Shown piece by piece: positions 23,197 to 32,654 of a DNA stretch of 39,854 nt. The stretch spans positions 1 through 39,854 of the forward strand of contig CALMMG010000009.1 of the NCBI GenBank assembly GCA_937868185.1, read 5' to 3'. Position 1 is the first letter of the stretch, and every line of letters begins with the position of its first letter. The notes under the pieces are model-generated. The model was given only the letters and a program-made list of their open reading frames with translations. It was not told the DNA's origin and made no database searches. Position numbers and translations under genes: made by a program. This DNA is from an uncultured Pseudomonadota bacterium. GTDB lineage: Bacteria > Desulfobacterota > Desulfobulbia > Desulfobulbales > Desulfurivibrionaceae.

Positions 23197-25761
23197 ATGA
23201 TTTTTCACTGCGATAAATGCAGGTATTCCGTAGAGGTAGAAGACCGCCATGCCGGTAAGGCGGTGCCTTGTCCGCAATGCAAACATACTGTTGTTGTGGG
23301 TAGAAACCCGGCTGCGGTGGCAAACGATCCTGGTCAGGCAATTTTCTTTTGCAATAGATGCGGATTTCAGAAGATGGTGCCGGCGGCTGTTGCGGGCAAG
23401 AAAGTACCCTGCCCGCAGTGCCATTCTGAAAAAACCGTTGTTCGGGTTGCTGATCAACGGGGTGATGGACGATCTTTTTTTGCCAGGTTCGGCTTGGCGG
23501 TCGCTGCGGTTGTGGTCTTCGTCCTAGTAGGGGGCGGAGGATACTTTGTCTTGGATCATGGCGGAAGATGGGTATCCAGGTTTTCCGCTGTTTTTTCACC
23601 TACGTTCTCCACCCAGGAGACCCAAGGTGAAAAAAAAGATGCGGTTTCTGTGACCACAGCTGTTGCTGATGGTCCTCGGTTCGCGGGCAAGGATTTTCAT
23701 GGGGCGAATCTTGCCGGCAAGAATCTGCGTGGGTTGAATTTCCAGAATGCCAATTTTGAAGGTGCGAACCTGCGTGAAGCTGATCTGCGCGGGGTGAATT
23801 TCAACCAGGCAAATCTGGCCAATGCCGATCTCCGGGAGGCGGACCTTCGGGGGGCCATTCTCGTTGGCACCAGATTTGTGAAGGCCGATCTGTCGCAGGC
23901 CAAGCTTTCTGGGGCAAACTTGACCGATGCCGATCTTGCCAGGAGTAACCTCCGGGGGGCGGATCTCCAGGAAGCGATTTTGGCGAACGCCATTCTGCTT
24001 GAAACGGATTGCACCGAAAGCGATGCGCGCGGCGCTGATTTTTCCGGGGCGACCTTCACGAAGACCAATTTCACCTCGGCAAATCTCAGCGAAGCAAAGC
24101 TGGTAAATACCAATCTTGCCACCGCCTTTCTTCAAGGGGCAAAGCTGATCGGCGCCATTCTCAATGAGGTGGACCTGCGCCGGACCAATCTGCGGGGAGT
24201 TGCCCTGAACAAGGCGAATCTGAGCAGGGCGAACCTTGATGGTGCGGATGTCCGTGGCGTGAATCTGGACGGGGCGAATCTTTCCGAGGCGAGCTTAAAC
24301 GGAACCAACCTGGGCGAGGCCCAGTTGAATGAAGCTGTCTTGAGCCAGGCCAACCTCAATGGTGCGGTCCTCAATGGGGTGGGTGCCGAAAAGGCCACCT
24401 TCCGTGGGGCCAATCTCACCAAGGCCAGCCTGGTTGGCGGAGAATTTACCGGGGCGAATTTTCAGCAGGCAAACCTTACCGAGGCCAACTGTGAGAAAGC
24501 CGTGATGGGGCGCGTTGACCTGACCGAGGCCAACCTCACCGGCGCCCGCCTGTCCGGGGTTGATTTTGGCGTCCGCAGCATCATGGTCAAGGCCAATCTG
24601 ACCAATGCCGACCTGCGCAAGGCAAAGCTGAACACGGTTGATCTCACTGGGGCGAATTTGAACAACACCAGTCTGCAGGGCGCGGATCTTACCAGAGCGA
24701 AGCTGAGCCAGGCCTATCTGAACAGAGCGGACTTAAGTAATGCCGAACTGGCCAATGCCAATTTCAGCAATGCCGACCTGAAGGGGGCGAATCTGTCTGG
24801 GATCAACCTGACTGCGGCCAAACATTTTGATATTAAAAACCTGCGGGATACTGTGTTGAGCGATGCCAAGCTGGTAAGCCTTGATCTACGAAACGCCAAT
24901 CTCATCGATGCCAATCTGAGCAAGGCTGATCTTGCCAATGTGGATCTGGCCAACGCCGACCTGACCAATGCTGTGCTCACCGGAGCCAACCTTCGGGATG
25001 GCGACCTGCGTTGGGCAGACCTCACCGATGCTGATTTGTCCCACGCTATTTTGGTCAATGCCAACCTCAATGACGCTGACCTGAACAGGACTAATCTGGA
25101 AGGTGCTGATCTGACTAAGGCCACATTGCAGAATGTGAAAAATATTAAAAGAGCCAAGAAAATCAACACGGCAAAAGGATTCAACCCCTCTGGTCCGGAG
25201 AGTAGCCTGGGCGCGGTGGCTACCCCCCGCGGCGGTCAAGTCGTGCCGGCTAGACACGAAAGCAAGGAATCGGAAGTGGTGACAGGTTCGGCCCGTCCGG
25301 TGAAGATTTGGGCCTTGCAGGTCGAGAGCGCAGGTCTGGTACAGCAGCCGTTTCAGCAGGTTGCCGAACTGAGCGCCGCCTATGAAAATATCAGCGACAT
25401 TGAACTGAATATGAAAAAATTGCAGATGTTTGCCGGGGGGGCGAACAATATTGCCGGCAAGGTCGGGGCCACCATCGGCGCACTGTACTCGGTAAATTTT
25501 CTCCCGGTGGACCAGACGTTGCCCTTGGTTATCCAATGGTACGGGCCGGATGGCAAGCTGATCCGCACCTCAAATCAACAGGTCAAGTATATGCAGCGTC
25601 TGGTCGAAGCCCTTACCATTACGGAAAAAATGCAGAACATCTATGGAACCTGGATGGTCCAGTTTTTTCACCAGAACCGGAAGATCGGCGAGCAACGTTT
25701 TGAGGTCAGGAAGGGTAAGCAGCTGGAGGTGCGTCTCTCCCCGGAAGGCGCAGTTATGTGA
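23197..25761 (+). CDS. Giant pentapeptide-repeat membrane protein with two N-terminal zinc ribbons
   Basis: An 854-residue protein in four parts. Two tandem zinc ribbons use Cys5/8/25/28 and Cys52/55/72/75; each has the pattern FxCxxCxxxxxV then AGKxVPCPQC. One membrane helix spans 97-119. A pentapeptide-repeat region of about 490 residues (162-650) repeats A(N/D)Lxx, for example GANLREADLRGV, and should form a right-handed quadrilateral beta-helix of about 24 coils. A C-terminal domain (about 700-854) has VKIWALQVESAGLVQQP and looks beta-rich. With a single helix after the ribbons, they should be cytoplasmic and the helix and C-domain periplasmic. Pentapeptide proteins such as Qnr mimic DNA, but most long ones have no known role. 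Start ATG follows GAGGATGCTGG. No operon partner is evident. Confidence 0.88.
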   Translation: MIFHCDKCRYSVEVEDRHAGKAVPCPQCKHTVVVGRNPAAVANDPGQAIFFCNRCGFQKMVPAAVAGKKVPCPQCHSEKTVVRVADQRGDGRSFFARFGLAVAAVVVFVLVGGGGYFVLDHGGRWVSRFSAVFSPTFSTQETQGEKKDAVSVTTAVADGPRFAGKDFHGANLAGKNLRGLNFQNANFEGANLREADLRGVNFNQANLANADLREADLRGAILVGTRFVKADLSQAKLSGANLTDADLARSNLRGADLQEAILANAILLETDCTESDARGADFSGATFTKTNFTSANLSEAKLVNTNLATAFLQGAKLIGAILNEVDLRRTNLRGVALNKANLSRANLDGADVRGVNLDGANLSEASLNGTNLGEAQLNEAVLSQANLNGAVLNGVGAEKATFRGANLTKASLVGGEFTGANFQQANLTEANCEKAVMGRVDLTEANLTGARLSGVDFGVRSIMVKANLTNADLRKAKLNTVDLTGANLNNTSLQGADLTRAKLSQAYLNRADLSNAELANANFSNADLKGANLSGINLTAAKHFDIKNLRDTVLSDAKLVSLDLRNANLIDANLSKADLANVDLANADLTNAVLTGANLRDGDLRWADLTDADLSHAILVNANLNDADLNRTNLEGADLTKATLQNVKNIKRAKKINTAKGFNPSGPESSLGAVATPRGGQVVPARHESKESEVVTGSARPVKIWALQVESAGLVQQPFQQVAELSAAYENISDIELNMKKLQMFAGGANNIAGKVGATIGALYSVNFLPVDQTLPLVIQWYGPDGKLIRTSNQQVKYMQRLVEALTITEKMQNIYGTWMVQFFHQNRKIGEQRFEVRKGKQLEVRLSPEGAVM

Positions 25762-25836
25762 GAAAAGCGGGCCAGTGATGCCGCGTTGTTTTTTTTACGG
25801 CGACAGGCGCTATCTCGCCGGTATTCCTTGTGGTTT

Positions 25837-28623
25837 TCAAGAAGGCGGTTGGTGCGTTGCCCCTTTTTCTCCGAGAGCCTGCTGGATGGTCTCGGCCATG
25901 GTGTTGATGGTCACCGGCTTCCAGAGGATTGCGCTGATGCCCTGCGCCTGGGCTTGTTCCTTGCTGATCGCCTCGCTGTAACCTGTGGCGAGGATAACCG
26001 GGAGATCGGGGCGTAGTGCCAGGCATTGTTGTGTCAGCTCCAGACCGGTGAGGCCGGGCATCATCTGGTCGGTGAGCAGGAGGTCAAAGGCCTGGGGGTC
26101 TTGCCGAAAGCAATCCAGCGCGTCTTGGCTGTTGCTGAAGGGGGTTACGGTGTGCCCCAGTTTTTTGAGGATGCTTTTTCCCAGCTTGATAAGCATTTCT
26201 TCGTCGTCTACCAGCATGATTCTGGCTGCAAAAGAGGTGGATCCTGATTCGCCCCAGCCGGTCAGGGCGGCGGAAAAAGATGTTTCCACCTGGGGGAAAT
26301 AGATGTCAAAGGTTGTTCCTTCGTTGAGCGTGCTCTTCACTGAGATTACCGCCCCGTGGTTCTCCACGATGCCATGTACGGTTGCCAGGCCAAGTCCCGT
26401 TCCCTCTCCCTGTTTCTTGGTGGTGAAGTAGGGGTCGAACACCCGATCCAGGGTGGTTTCGTCCATGCCGTCCCCGGTATCAGAAACCGTCAGTCGCACA
26501 TAGTTCCCCGGCGTAAGTCCTGTCGGCTTGTCGTTCGTCTCCCCTGTGATTACTGAATTTTGCAGCCTGACGATCAGGATGCCGCCTTGCTTTTGCATGG
26601 CGTGGTAGGCGTTGGTGCAGAGATTCATGATTACCTGATGAATCTGGGTGATATCGGCGAGGATGGAGCCGCAATCACCGGCGATCTCTGGCCGGATGTC
26701 AATAGTGGAAGGAATGGTGCCGCGGAGTAGCTTGATGGCCTCTTTGACCACGGAGTGGATCTGCAGCGGCTCCTTTTTGAACTCAGCTCTTCGACTGAAG
26801 GTCAGGATCTGTCGGATAAGATCTCCGGCCCTGCGGCTGGCGCTGATAATCTCGGCAAGATTACGGGAAAGCTCGCTGTCCGGATCGACCCCGAATTTTG
26901 ACAGCTCCGCATAGCCGAGAATGGCGGTAAGGATATTGTTGAAATCATGGGCGATACCCCCGGCCAGAGTGCCGATGGCCTCCATTTTCTGGGCTTGGAG
27001 CAGTTGGTCACCCAGTCTTTTCTGGTCGGTTATATCCCGGAGTACCTCTACTGCCGCGATGATTTCTCCCTTGCTGTCGCGAACCGGACTCACGCCCAGC
27101 GCAAAGAAGAGATTTTCCCGATCGGTGGTTTCGCTCATTTCAAACCAGTGGGGTGCACCGTCTTTGATGCAACCCAGCAGTCCGCAGTTCTCGCAGGGAG
27201 TCTCCCGGCCGTGGTAGGCCGCATGGCACAGTTGTCCCGTGCAATCGCCAAAGCGCTTAGTGAGGACGGCATTTTGGAAGAGTATCTTGCAATCACGGTT
27301 GTGCACGGAGAGGCCATCGCTCATGGCGGAAAAGACCGCTTCCATTGTGTTTTTTTCCTGGGAAAGCCTTTCCTCGGCAAGCTGCTGGAGGGTTATGGTC
27401 TGCTGGAGTCTGGCGTTGGCCTGGGTCAATTCGGAGGTTCGTTCTCCCACAAGTTTTTCGAGGCTATCGCGGTATTGTTCTAACTCCCGTTCCGTTTCCT
27501 TGCGCGCCGAGATGTCGCGCAAAATGGCGCCAAGATACGGTTCACTGTTTTCCTGGGCGATGGCAAAACAGCTTATTTCCGCGGGGAGGTGGCTTCCGTC
27601 CCGTCTGACTAAAACAGTTTCTTGGGGGGAGACATTTTTCCCTGCAAGAATTCTATTCCAGAGCCCACTGAGGGCAGAGCGATATTTGGGGTGGACGATT
27701 TCGGTGAACGGTCTGCCTTGTAATTCTTCTGCCTGAATACCGAGGAGTTTGGTCAGTGCTGAGTTGACAAAGATGGTTTTTCCCAGGCCGTTGCTCAGGA
27801 TGATCAAATCTCCGGTGTTTTCTGAGATCATCTGGAAGCGGATCTCGCTTTCCCACAGAGCCATCTCTGTCTGGCGGAGTTGGGTGATGTCGGGGAGAAA
27901 GGCGAGAATAGCCGGTCTTCCTTCCCAGTCGATGACTCCGGCATTGATTTGCAGCCATTTTGCTTCTCCCCTGACATTAATCACCCGGAACTGATAAATG
28001 TTTGGCGTATCCTTGCCCTGAAGCCTCTGCATGGAGCGCTGGATGACCATTTTCCGGTCTTCGGGGTGGATAAAGGCATGGAAAGGCTGGGAGGTGTACG
28101 TGTCGGCTGAGTGCTCTGTAACCGCAAGGGCTTTGGTGTTGAAATATTTGATCCTGTCATCCTGGACAATCAGGATCGCTTCACTGGCCTCTTCAATCAG
28201 CTGTTGGAAACGGCTGCCTGTCCGTAGCGCGGTGACGTCTTCCCGGCTCACCACCACATGGCGGACTTCTCCTTCTTCGTCCCAGACCGGAACATACTGC
28301 GTCTGCAGATAGAGGGTCGTGTTTGGCTGGGTCTGGAGAGTGTAGCGCTGCTCCGTACCCGTGCAGCTGTTTTTGTCTCGCATCGCCTGAAGAAAGAGGG
28401 CGCGGTCATCGGGGGAGAGGGTGATTGCGCCCTCTTCCCTCGAAGCGTTTGTCGGGAAGGTGGGTAGGCTTCGGGCAGCGGTGTTGGCCAGAAGCAGAGT
28501 GCCGTTCGGGAGATAGATTTCTGTAGGGGTCGGGAGATTCTGCAGGATTGCGTATAATTCGGCGCATTTTTTTTCAGGATTCGGAGGGGCTTGGCCGTAT
28601 TGGGGGGAGGTTGGAATAGCCAT
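25837..28623 (-). CDS. Soluble multi-PAS hybrid histidine kinase with C-terminal receiver
   Basis: A cytoplasmic sensor kinase of 928 residues with no membrane segment. Four PAS domains (about 20-135, 140-255, 260-375, 425-535) precede an NtrB-like HisKA (phospho-His560 in [12 protein letters not shown]), an HATPase ([31 protein letters not shown]) and a receiver (about 802-915) with MLVDDEE and phospho-Asp853 in LLTDQMMPG. The fourth PAS carries Cys462, Cys467, Cys478, Cys481 and Cys486 (GDCTGQLCH then PCENCGLLGC), a likely metal or redox site. No output domain is fused, so its partner regulator is elsewhere. It is last in the minus-strand signalling run, 240 bases after the previous kinase, and may have its own promoter. 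Confidence 0.93.
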   Translation of the reverse strand: MAIPTSPQYGQAPPNPEKKCAELYAILQNLPTPTEIYLPNGTLLLANTAARSLPTFPTNASREEGAITLSPDDRALFLQAMRDKNSCTGTEQRYTLQTQPNTTLYLQTQYVPVWDEEGEVRHVVVSREDVTALRTGSRFQQLIEEASEAILIVQDDRIKYFNTKALAVTEHSADTYTSQPFHAFIHPEDRKMVIQRSMQRLQGKDTPNIYQFRVINVRGEAKWLQINAGVIDWEGRPAILAFLPDITQLRQTEMALWESEIRFQMISENTGDLIILSNGLGKTIFVNSALTKLLGIQAEELQGRPFTEIVHPKYRSALSGLWNRILAGKNVSPQETVLVRRDGSHLPAEISCFAIAQENSEPYLGAILRDISARKETERELEQYRDSLEKLVGERTSELTQANARLQQTITLQQLAEERLSQEKNTMEAVFSAMSDGLSVHNRDCKILFQNAVLTKRFGDCTGQLCHAAYHGRETPCENCGLLGCIKDGAPHWFEMSETTDRENLFFALGVSPVRDSKGEIIAAVEVLRDITDQKRLGDQLLQAQKMEAIGTLAGGIAHDFNNILTAILGYAELSKFGVDPDSELSRNLAEIISASRRAGDLIRQILTFSRRAEFKKEPLQIHSVVKEAIKLLRGTIPSTIDIRPEIAGDCGSILADITQIHQVIMNLCTNAYHAMQKQGGILIVRLQNSVITGETNDKPTGLTPGNYVRLTVSDTGDGMDETTLDRVFDPYFTTKKQGEGTGLGLATVHGIVENHGAVISVKSTLNEGTTFDIYFPQVETSFSAALTGWGESGSTSFAARIMLVDDEEMLIKLGKSILKKLGHTVTPFSNSQDALDCFRQDPQAFDLLLTDQMMPGLTGLELTQQCLALRPDLPVILATGYSEAISKEQAQAQGISAILWKPVTINTMAETIQQALGEKGATHQPPS

Positions 28624-28863
28624 CGTTTCTTTTTTCTGCCGTATTGTGGGTGTTGTCTGTGTCTACCGTTTACGGAACAGGGGAAGGATCACTGTGTCTA
28701 TTGTATAGGAATTGGGGGCCTGGCGGAAGATTTTCTTGGGAAAAAGAGAGATTTTTTGCTAGGTGACTGCTGGGCAATGGAAAATCCAAAAAAAAAATCT
28801 TCAGGACTGGCTGGGAAATTGTCTGGCTGCACAAGATAACCTTTTGTCCGGAGGTTGTTCCCG

Positions 28864-31419
28864 CTAAACCTTAGGTGCCGAAGACCCTGGAGCGTAACAG
28901 AGAAATTCTTCCATAGCTTTTGAGATAGTGGCAATATCCATGGGTTTGAGAAGAAATTTTTGTATACCGATGGATTTTGCCTTTTCCTCATTCACTATTT
29001 CGCTATGCCCCGTTACCATGATGATCGGGAGGCGCGGGCGAATCGCGAGCATCTTTTTGGCAAGCTCAAAACCGGTGAGATAGGGCATGGTCTGGTCCGT
29101 GATCACCAGATCGAATTTTTCCGGGTTTGCACAGAAGTGAGACAGGGCTTCTCTGCTGTCGCTGAGGGCGACAACCTCACAGCCGATTCGTTTCAGGATG
29201 TGCTTGCCTAGGGCTACATTGAATTCTACATCATCCACAAAAAGTACTCGGCCGTGCATCTTGGGCAGGACAAGCTCCGCCTTTTGTTCTTCCTGCTGGG
29301 CATGCTCCTCGAGTGCCGGGAAAAATAAGGTGAAAGTAGTTCCTTCGCCTAATCTGCTCTGCACGTGGATAGCCCCGCTGTAACTGGTTATGATGCCATG
29401 CACTATGGCAAGCCCCAGTCCAGTGCCTTCTCCTATTTCCTTGGTGGTGAAATAGGGTTCAAATATCCGCTGCCGGGTTACGCTGTCCATGCCGCAGCCG
29501 TTATCGCTGACCGTGAGGCGAACATGTTTTCCCGGGCTTAATTCCGGCAGTTCCGCGATGAGTTCTTGGTCCACCTCAACTTCGTCCAGTTTCACGGCAA
29601 TGATCCCGCCCTGGGCCCGCAAGGCATGGTAGGCGTTGGTTCCCAGATTCATGACGATCTGGTGGATATGGCTGGAATCCGCCAGTGTCGGCGTGCAGGA
29701 AATATCGATGCTTTCCCGCAATTCGATGGTGCTGGGCAAGGTTCTCCGCAGCAACTTTAACACCTCCTTGATCAGGTATTGCAGTTTCAGCGGTTTTCTT
29801 TCGACTTCCGTCTGTCTGCTGAAGGTTAAAATTTGCTTCACCAGTTCTGCCGCGGATTTTCCCGCCTCGGTAATTGTCAGGGCGAAGCCGTATGCCTCGC
29901 TTTCCTTGGGAAGCGTGTGGAGAAGCAATCCTCCATAGCCCAGGATTGCCTGGAGCGTGTTGTTGAAATCATGGGCAATGCCGCCGGCCATGGTGCCGAT
30001 AGCCTCCATTTTCTGGGCTTGGCGGAGCTGCCCCTGCAAGGCGAGCCGTTCTTTTTCGTCCTGCACCCGTTTGGAGATATCAAGAAAACTTTCCAGAATA
30101 TACTTGCGGCCATTGAGTTCGAGCTGCACCACGGATTTCAGGATCGGTGTTTCTTCGCCGTTTGCCTTGAGAAGAATTTTTTCGGAGTTATCGATCTGCT
30201 GCCCCAGGTCCAGGATCGGACATTGTTCTTTTGCCGCCGGACAGATGAATTTATGGCAGGGGTGGCCGATAATTTTTTTGGGAGGAATGCCAATCAATCT
30301 GGCCGCAGCCATGTTGACATCCAGGATTTCTCTCGTTTCCTGGTCGATAAGGAGTATGCCGGTTTGGACCGTATCAAAGATACATTTTAGCCGAGTTTCA
30401 CTGGTAGCAAGGGCTTTTGCCGATTTCGCATGTTTTTTTTTCGTGCGTAGCGCCAGAATGCCATAGGAAAGGTCTTCGGAAAGTTCGGCAAGAAGCTGTA
30501 CTTCATCGGCGTTAAATGCCTCAATTTCTTCCGCGTAGATGTTGAGGGTTCCGAAAACTTTTTGTTCTGAGAAAATGGGAAGCGCGATGGAGGAGAGAAA
30601 TCCGTGGTGTAGAGCTGTTTCTTTCCATCTTTCACCGTATGGGGAGGTAAAGGTATTATTGTTGATAACGATTTGCCCGCTTCGGATGGCCGCCTCTGCC
30701 GGGCTCTGCCCGCATTCTCCCGTGGCGGTCCAGCATAGCTTCAGATCGCGTAAAAACTCTTGGCCTTTGCCTTCTTTGGCTGCGACGCGCACGGATCTCT
30801 CTTCGTCTTGCCTGGCATACCCCACCCAGGCCAGGGCGTACCCTCCGTGCTCAACAAGAATATGACAGATGTTTTCCAGAAGCCCCTGTTCCGTGGTTGC
30901 TCGTACGAGGGACTGGTTGCACAGGCTGAGGGTCTTGTAGGCGCGGTTTGCCTTGGCTATTTTTTCCCCAGCGTTTTTTTGCTCAGTAATATCGGTTACC
31001 AGGGCGTCATAGGCGAGGATGGTGCCATCTTCAGCGAAGCAGGGTACGGTCGTGTTCCTGACCCAGCGGACAGAGCCATTCTTATGAATGATCCGGTGTT
31101 CGAATGGCGTGATTTCCGAGCCGGTCATGAGTTTGCCGAGAGATGTTATAACCCTATCCCGGTCTTTTGCGTGGATCATGTCATACCAGAGAAAGGGTGA
31201 TTTTTCGTATTCCTCCGGGGTATAGCCGGTTATGGCAAAGCTCCTGGGAGAGTGCAAGGTTTCTACGGGCTGTCCGTCCTTATATTGTACCGTGTAGGTA
31301 TAGTCTGTCGAAGCGTCAAGAAGTTTCTGGTAGCGCAGATCTCTTTGCAGATGATCTTCAAGCGCATTATGAGGATTGAAAGCAAAAATCAAACCCCGGT
31401 CGATTTTCTGGTCTATCAT
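28864..31419 (-). CDS. Soluble PAS-GAF-PAS hybrid histidine kinase with C-terminal receiver
   Basis: A cytoplasmic kinase of 851 residues. A first PAS (about 30-145, with [17 protein letters not shown]) is followed by a GAF domain (about 165-325) and a second PAS (about 340-450) with [19 protein letters not shown] (Cys388, Cys393, Cys400), ending [14 protein letters not shown]. Then come an NtrB-like HisKA (His483), an HATPase ([13 protein letters not shown]) and a receiver (about 723-840; phospho-Asp775 in VITDQTMP). The Cys-PAS form is common in delta-type sensors by my recollection, and its ligand is unknown. A stand-alone receiver gene lies 92 bases upstream and is a natural candidate to interact. 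Ribosome site is weak. Confidence 0.93.
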   Translation of the reverse strand: MIDQKIDRGLIFAFNPHNALEDHLQRDLRYQKLLDASTDYTYTVQYKDGQPVETLHSPRSFAITGYTPEEYEKSPFLWYDMIHAKDRDRVITSLGKLMTGSEITPFEHRIIHKNGSVRWVRNTTVPCFAEDGTILAYDALVTDITEQKNAGEKIAKANRAYKTLSLCNQSLVRATTEQGLLENICHILVEHGGYALAWVGYARQDEERSVRVAAKEGKGQEFLRDLKLCWTATGECGQSPAEAAIRSGQIVINNNTFTSPYGERWKETALHHGFLSSIALPIFSEQKVFGTLNIYAEEIEAFNADEVQLLAELSEDLSYGILALRTKKKHAKSAKALATSETRLKCIFDTVQTGILLIDQETREILDVNMAAARLIGIPPKKIIGHPCHKFICPAAKEQCPILDLGQQIDNSEKILLKANGEETPILKSVVQLELNGRKYILESFLDISKRVQDEKERLALQGQLRQAQKMEAIGTMAGGIAHDFNNTLQAILGYGGLLLHTLPKESEAYGFALTITEAGKSAAELVKQILTFSRQTEVERKPLKLQYLIKEVLKLLRRTLPSTIELRESIDISCTPTLADSSHIHQIVMNLGTNAYHALRAQGGIIAVKLDEVEVDQELIAELPELSPGKHVRLTVSDNGCGMDSVTRQRIFEPYFTTKEIGEGTGLGLAIVHGIITSYSGAIHVQSRLGEGTTFTLFFPALEEHAQQEEQKAELVLPKMHGRVLFVDDVEFNVALGKHILKRIGCEVVALSDSREALSHFCANPEKFDLVITDQTMPYLTGFELAKKMLAIRPRLPIIMVTGHSEIVNEEKAKSIGIQKFLLKPMDIATISKAMEEFLCYAPGSSAPKV

Positions 31420-31511
31420 TGGATCGCGCTCCTGTTGTCTTTGCTGGCCGATACCAGCCAGACAGTAGTGCGTTTTGCCTTAAAAAAACATCTCGTTGCC
31501 TGTCCGGGTTG

Positions 31512-31952
31512 TCAGGCAAAGCATCCTTCTCGACCGACAACCTTTGTTGCCTGGGCCTGTATGGGCATTTTCCTCGGGCTTTCATGCTGTTCCGGGCCAA
31601 GACAGCGGCTGACCTGGTGCCGTAGTTCGTTGGTCAGGAAAGGCTTGGCCAAAAAGCTTTCCGCACCGCATTTAAATGCCATGCTGATTGTTTTGTATAC
31701 AACATCACCGGAACAAAGGATCACCTTGGTTTTCGGATGCATGGTCTTGCAGGCGGCGAGAATAGCGAAACCGTACTTGCCGTCCATGTGGATGTCGCAG
31801 AGAATCAGATCAAAAAAGTGAACCGCCAGAAATGAGAAAGCCTCCTCCCCGCTGTTTGTCGTGGTCACCGTATAGCCTTTTGTCGTTAGGCAACGGCTGA
31901 CCATTTCCGTCAGCAGGGTGTCGTCATCAACCACCAGTATATGTTTTTTCAT
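31512..31952 (-). CDS. Stand-alone response regulator receiver protein
   Basis: A single receiver domain of 146 residues. HILVVDDD supplies the acidic pocket, Asp53 in LILCDIHMDG is the phosphorylation site, the Thr/Ser position is in ILCSGD, and the conserved Lys is in FLAKPF. After the fold ends (about 125), a short basic tail follows. There is no output domain, so it works by protein contact, like CheY or Spo0F. It sits between CheW and the PAS-GAF-PAS kinase. It could receive phosphate from that kinase or feed a chemotaxis complex. The start ATG at 31952 has only a weak ribosome site (GGTGGCCTG). Confidence 0.88.
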   Translation of the reverse strand: MKKHILVVDDDTLLTEMVSRCLTTKGYTVTTTNSGEEAFSFLAVHFFDLILCDIHMDGKYGFAILAACKTMHPKTKVILCSGDVVYKTISMAFKCGAESFLAKPFLTNELRHQVSRCLGPEQHESPRKMPIQAQATKVVGREGCFA

Positions 31953-32043
31953 CAGGCCACCCTATCATTTCATAACTTTCTTTATGGTCATCATTCTTTG
32001 GGAGGACTGGGCGTTATGCCCCGTCCTTAATTTTTATGCCAGA

Positions 32044-32595
32044 TCAGGCTGCAATTGTTGCACTCTCTGCCGTTGCGGTTGGCGCTGCTGAAGCCAAGGC
32101 CGTGTCCAGGTCAAGGCAAAGGCGGAGATCCTCCCCTCCATGGGAAAGGACCTTGTCGATATTCAGGATAACAAGAAATTTTTCCCCCTGTCTGCCCATG
32201 CCGTTGATGAAGTCGGTGTTGATATCTGTTCCCATCCGTGGCACCTCTTCGATTTCCGAGGTCTGCAAATCTAGCACCATCTGCACCGAGTCCGCTACGG
32301 TGCCCATTGCGACAATTGCCTCGTCGATCGTGGTTTCCACGATCATCACACAGGTGTTCTTGGTCGGAACAACAGGTTCCATGCCCAGTCGGCAGCCCAA
32401 ATCCAGCACCGGCACCACATTGCCGCGTAGGTTAATAACCCCGCTGATGAAAGGGGGCATCTTGGGGATCTTGGTCATGGTGGTCACATCCAGCACCTCG
32501 CGCACCTTGGCGATGTCGATGGCAAAATCCTCGTCGCGCAGGGTGAAGGTCAGGTACTGATTGCTTTTGCTTTCATCGGAATTCAAGGCGGTCAT
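32044..32595 (-). CDS. cheW: Chemotaxis adaptor CheW
   Basis: A CheW-domain protein of 183 residues that links chemoreceptors to the kinase CheA in the cytoplasm. The usual core is visible: QYLTFTLRDEDFAIDIAKVREVLD, then PKMPPFISGVINLRGNVVPVLDL and KFLVILNIDKVLS. The start at 32595 is supported by AAAGGAGAGAATC; the in-frame extension upstream is not used. An Ala/Thr-rich tail closes the protein. It follows the chemoreceptor gene by 59 bases. No cheA, cheY, cheR or cheB is in the window, so this pair must join a chemotaxis kinase encoded elsewhere. Confidence 0.95.
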   Translation of the reverse strand: MTALNSDESKSNQYLTFTLRDEDFAIDIAKVREVLDVTTMTKIPKMPPFISGVINLRGNVVPVLDLGCRLGMEPVVPTKNTCVMIVETTIDEAIVAMGTVADSVQMVLDLQTSEIEEVPRMGTDINTDFINGMGRQGEKFLVILNIDKVLSHGGEDLRLCLDLDTALASAAPTATAESATIAA

Positions 32596-32654
32596 GATTC
32601 TCTCCTTTGCAGGGAAGGAAACAACGTTTCGGTTATGTGTTGCGCTCAACTGGT

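Noticed and set aside
23596-25184. Several repetitive minus-strand frames across the pentapeptide gene
   Set aside because: The periodicity is a mirror of the pentapeptide repeats; the plus-strand frame explains it fully.
25772-25800. Possible terminator after the pentapeptide gene
   Set aside because: A T8 run is present but the stem before it is only about 4 bp, too weak to call.
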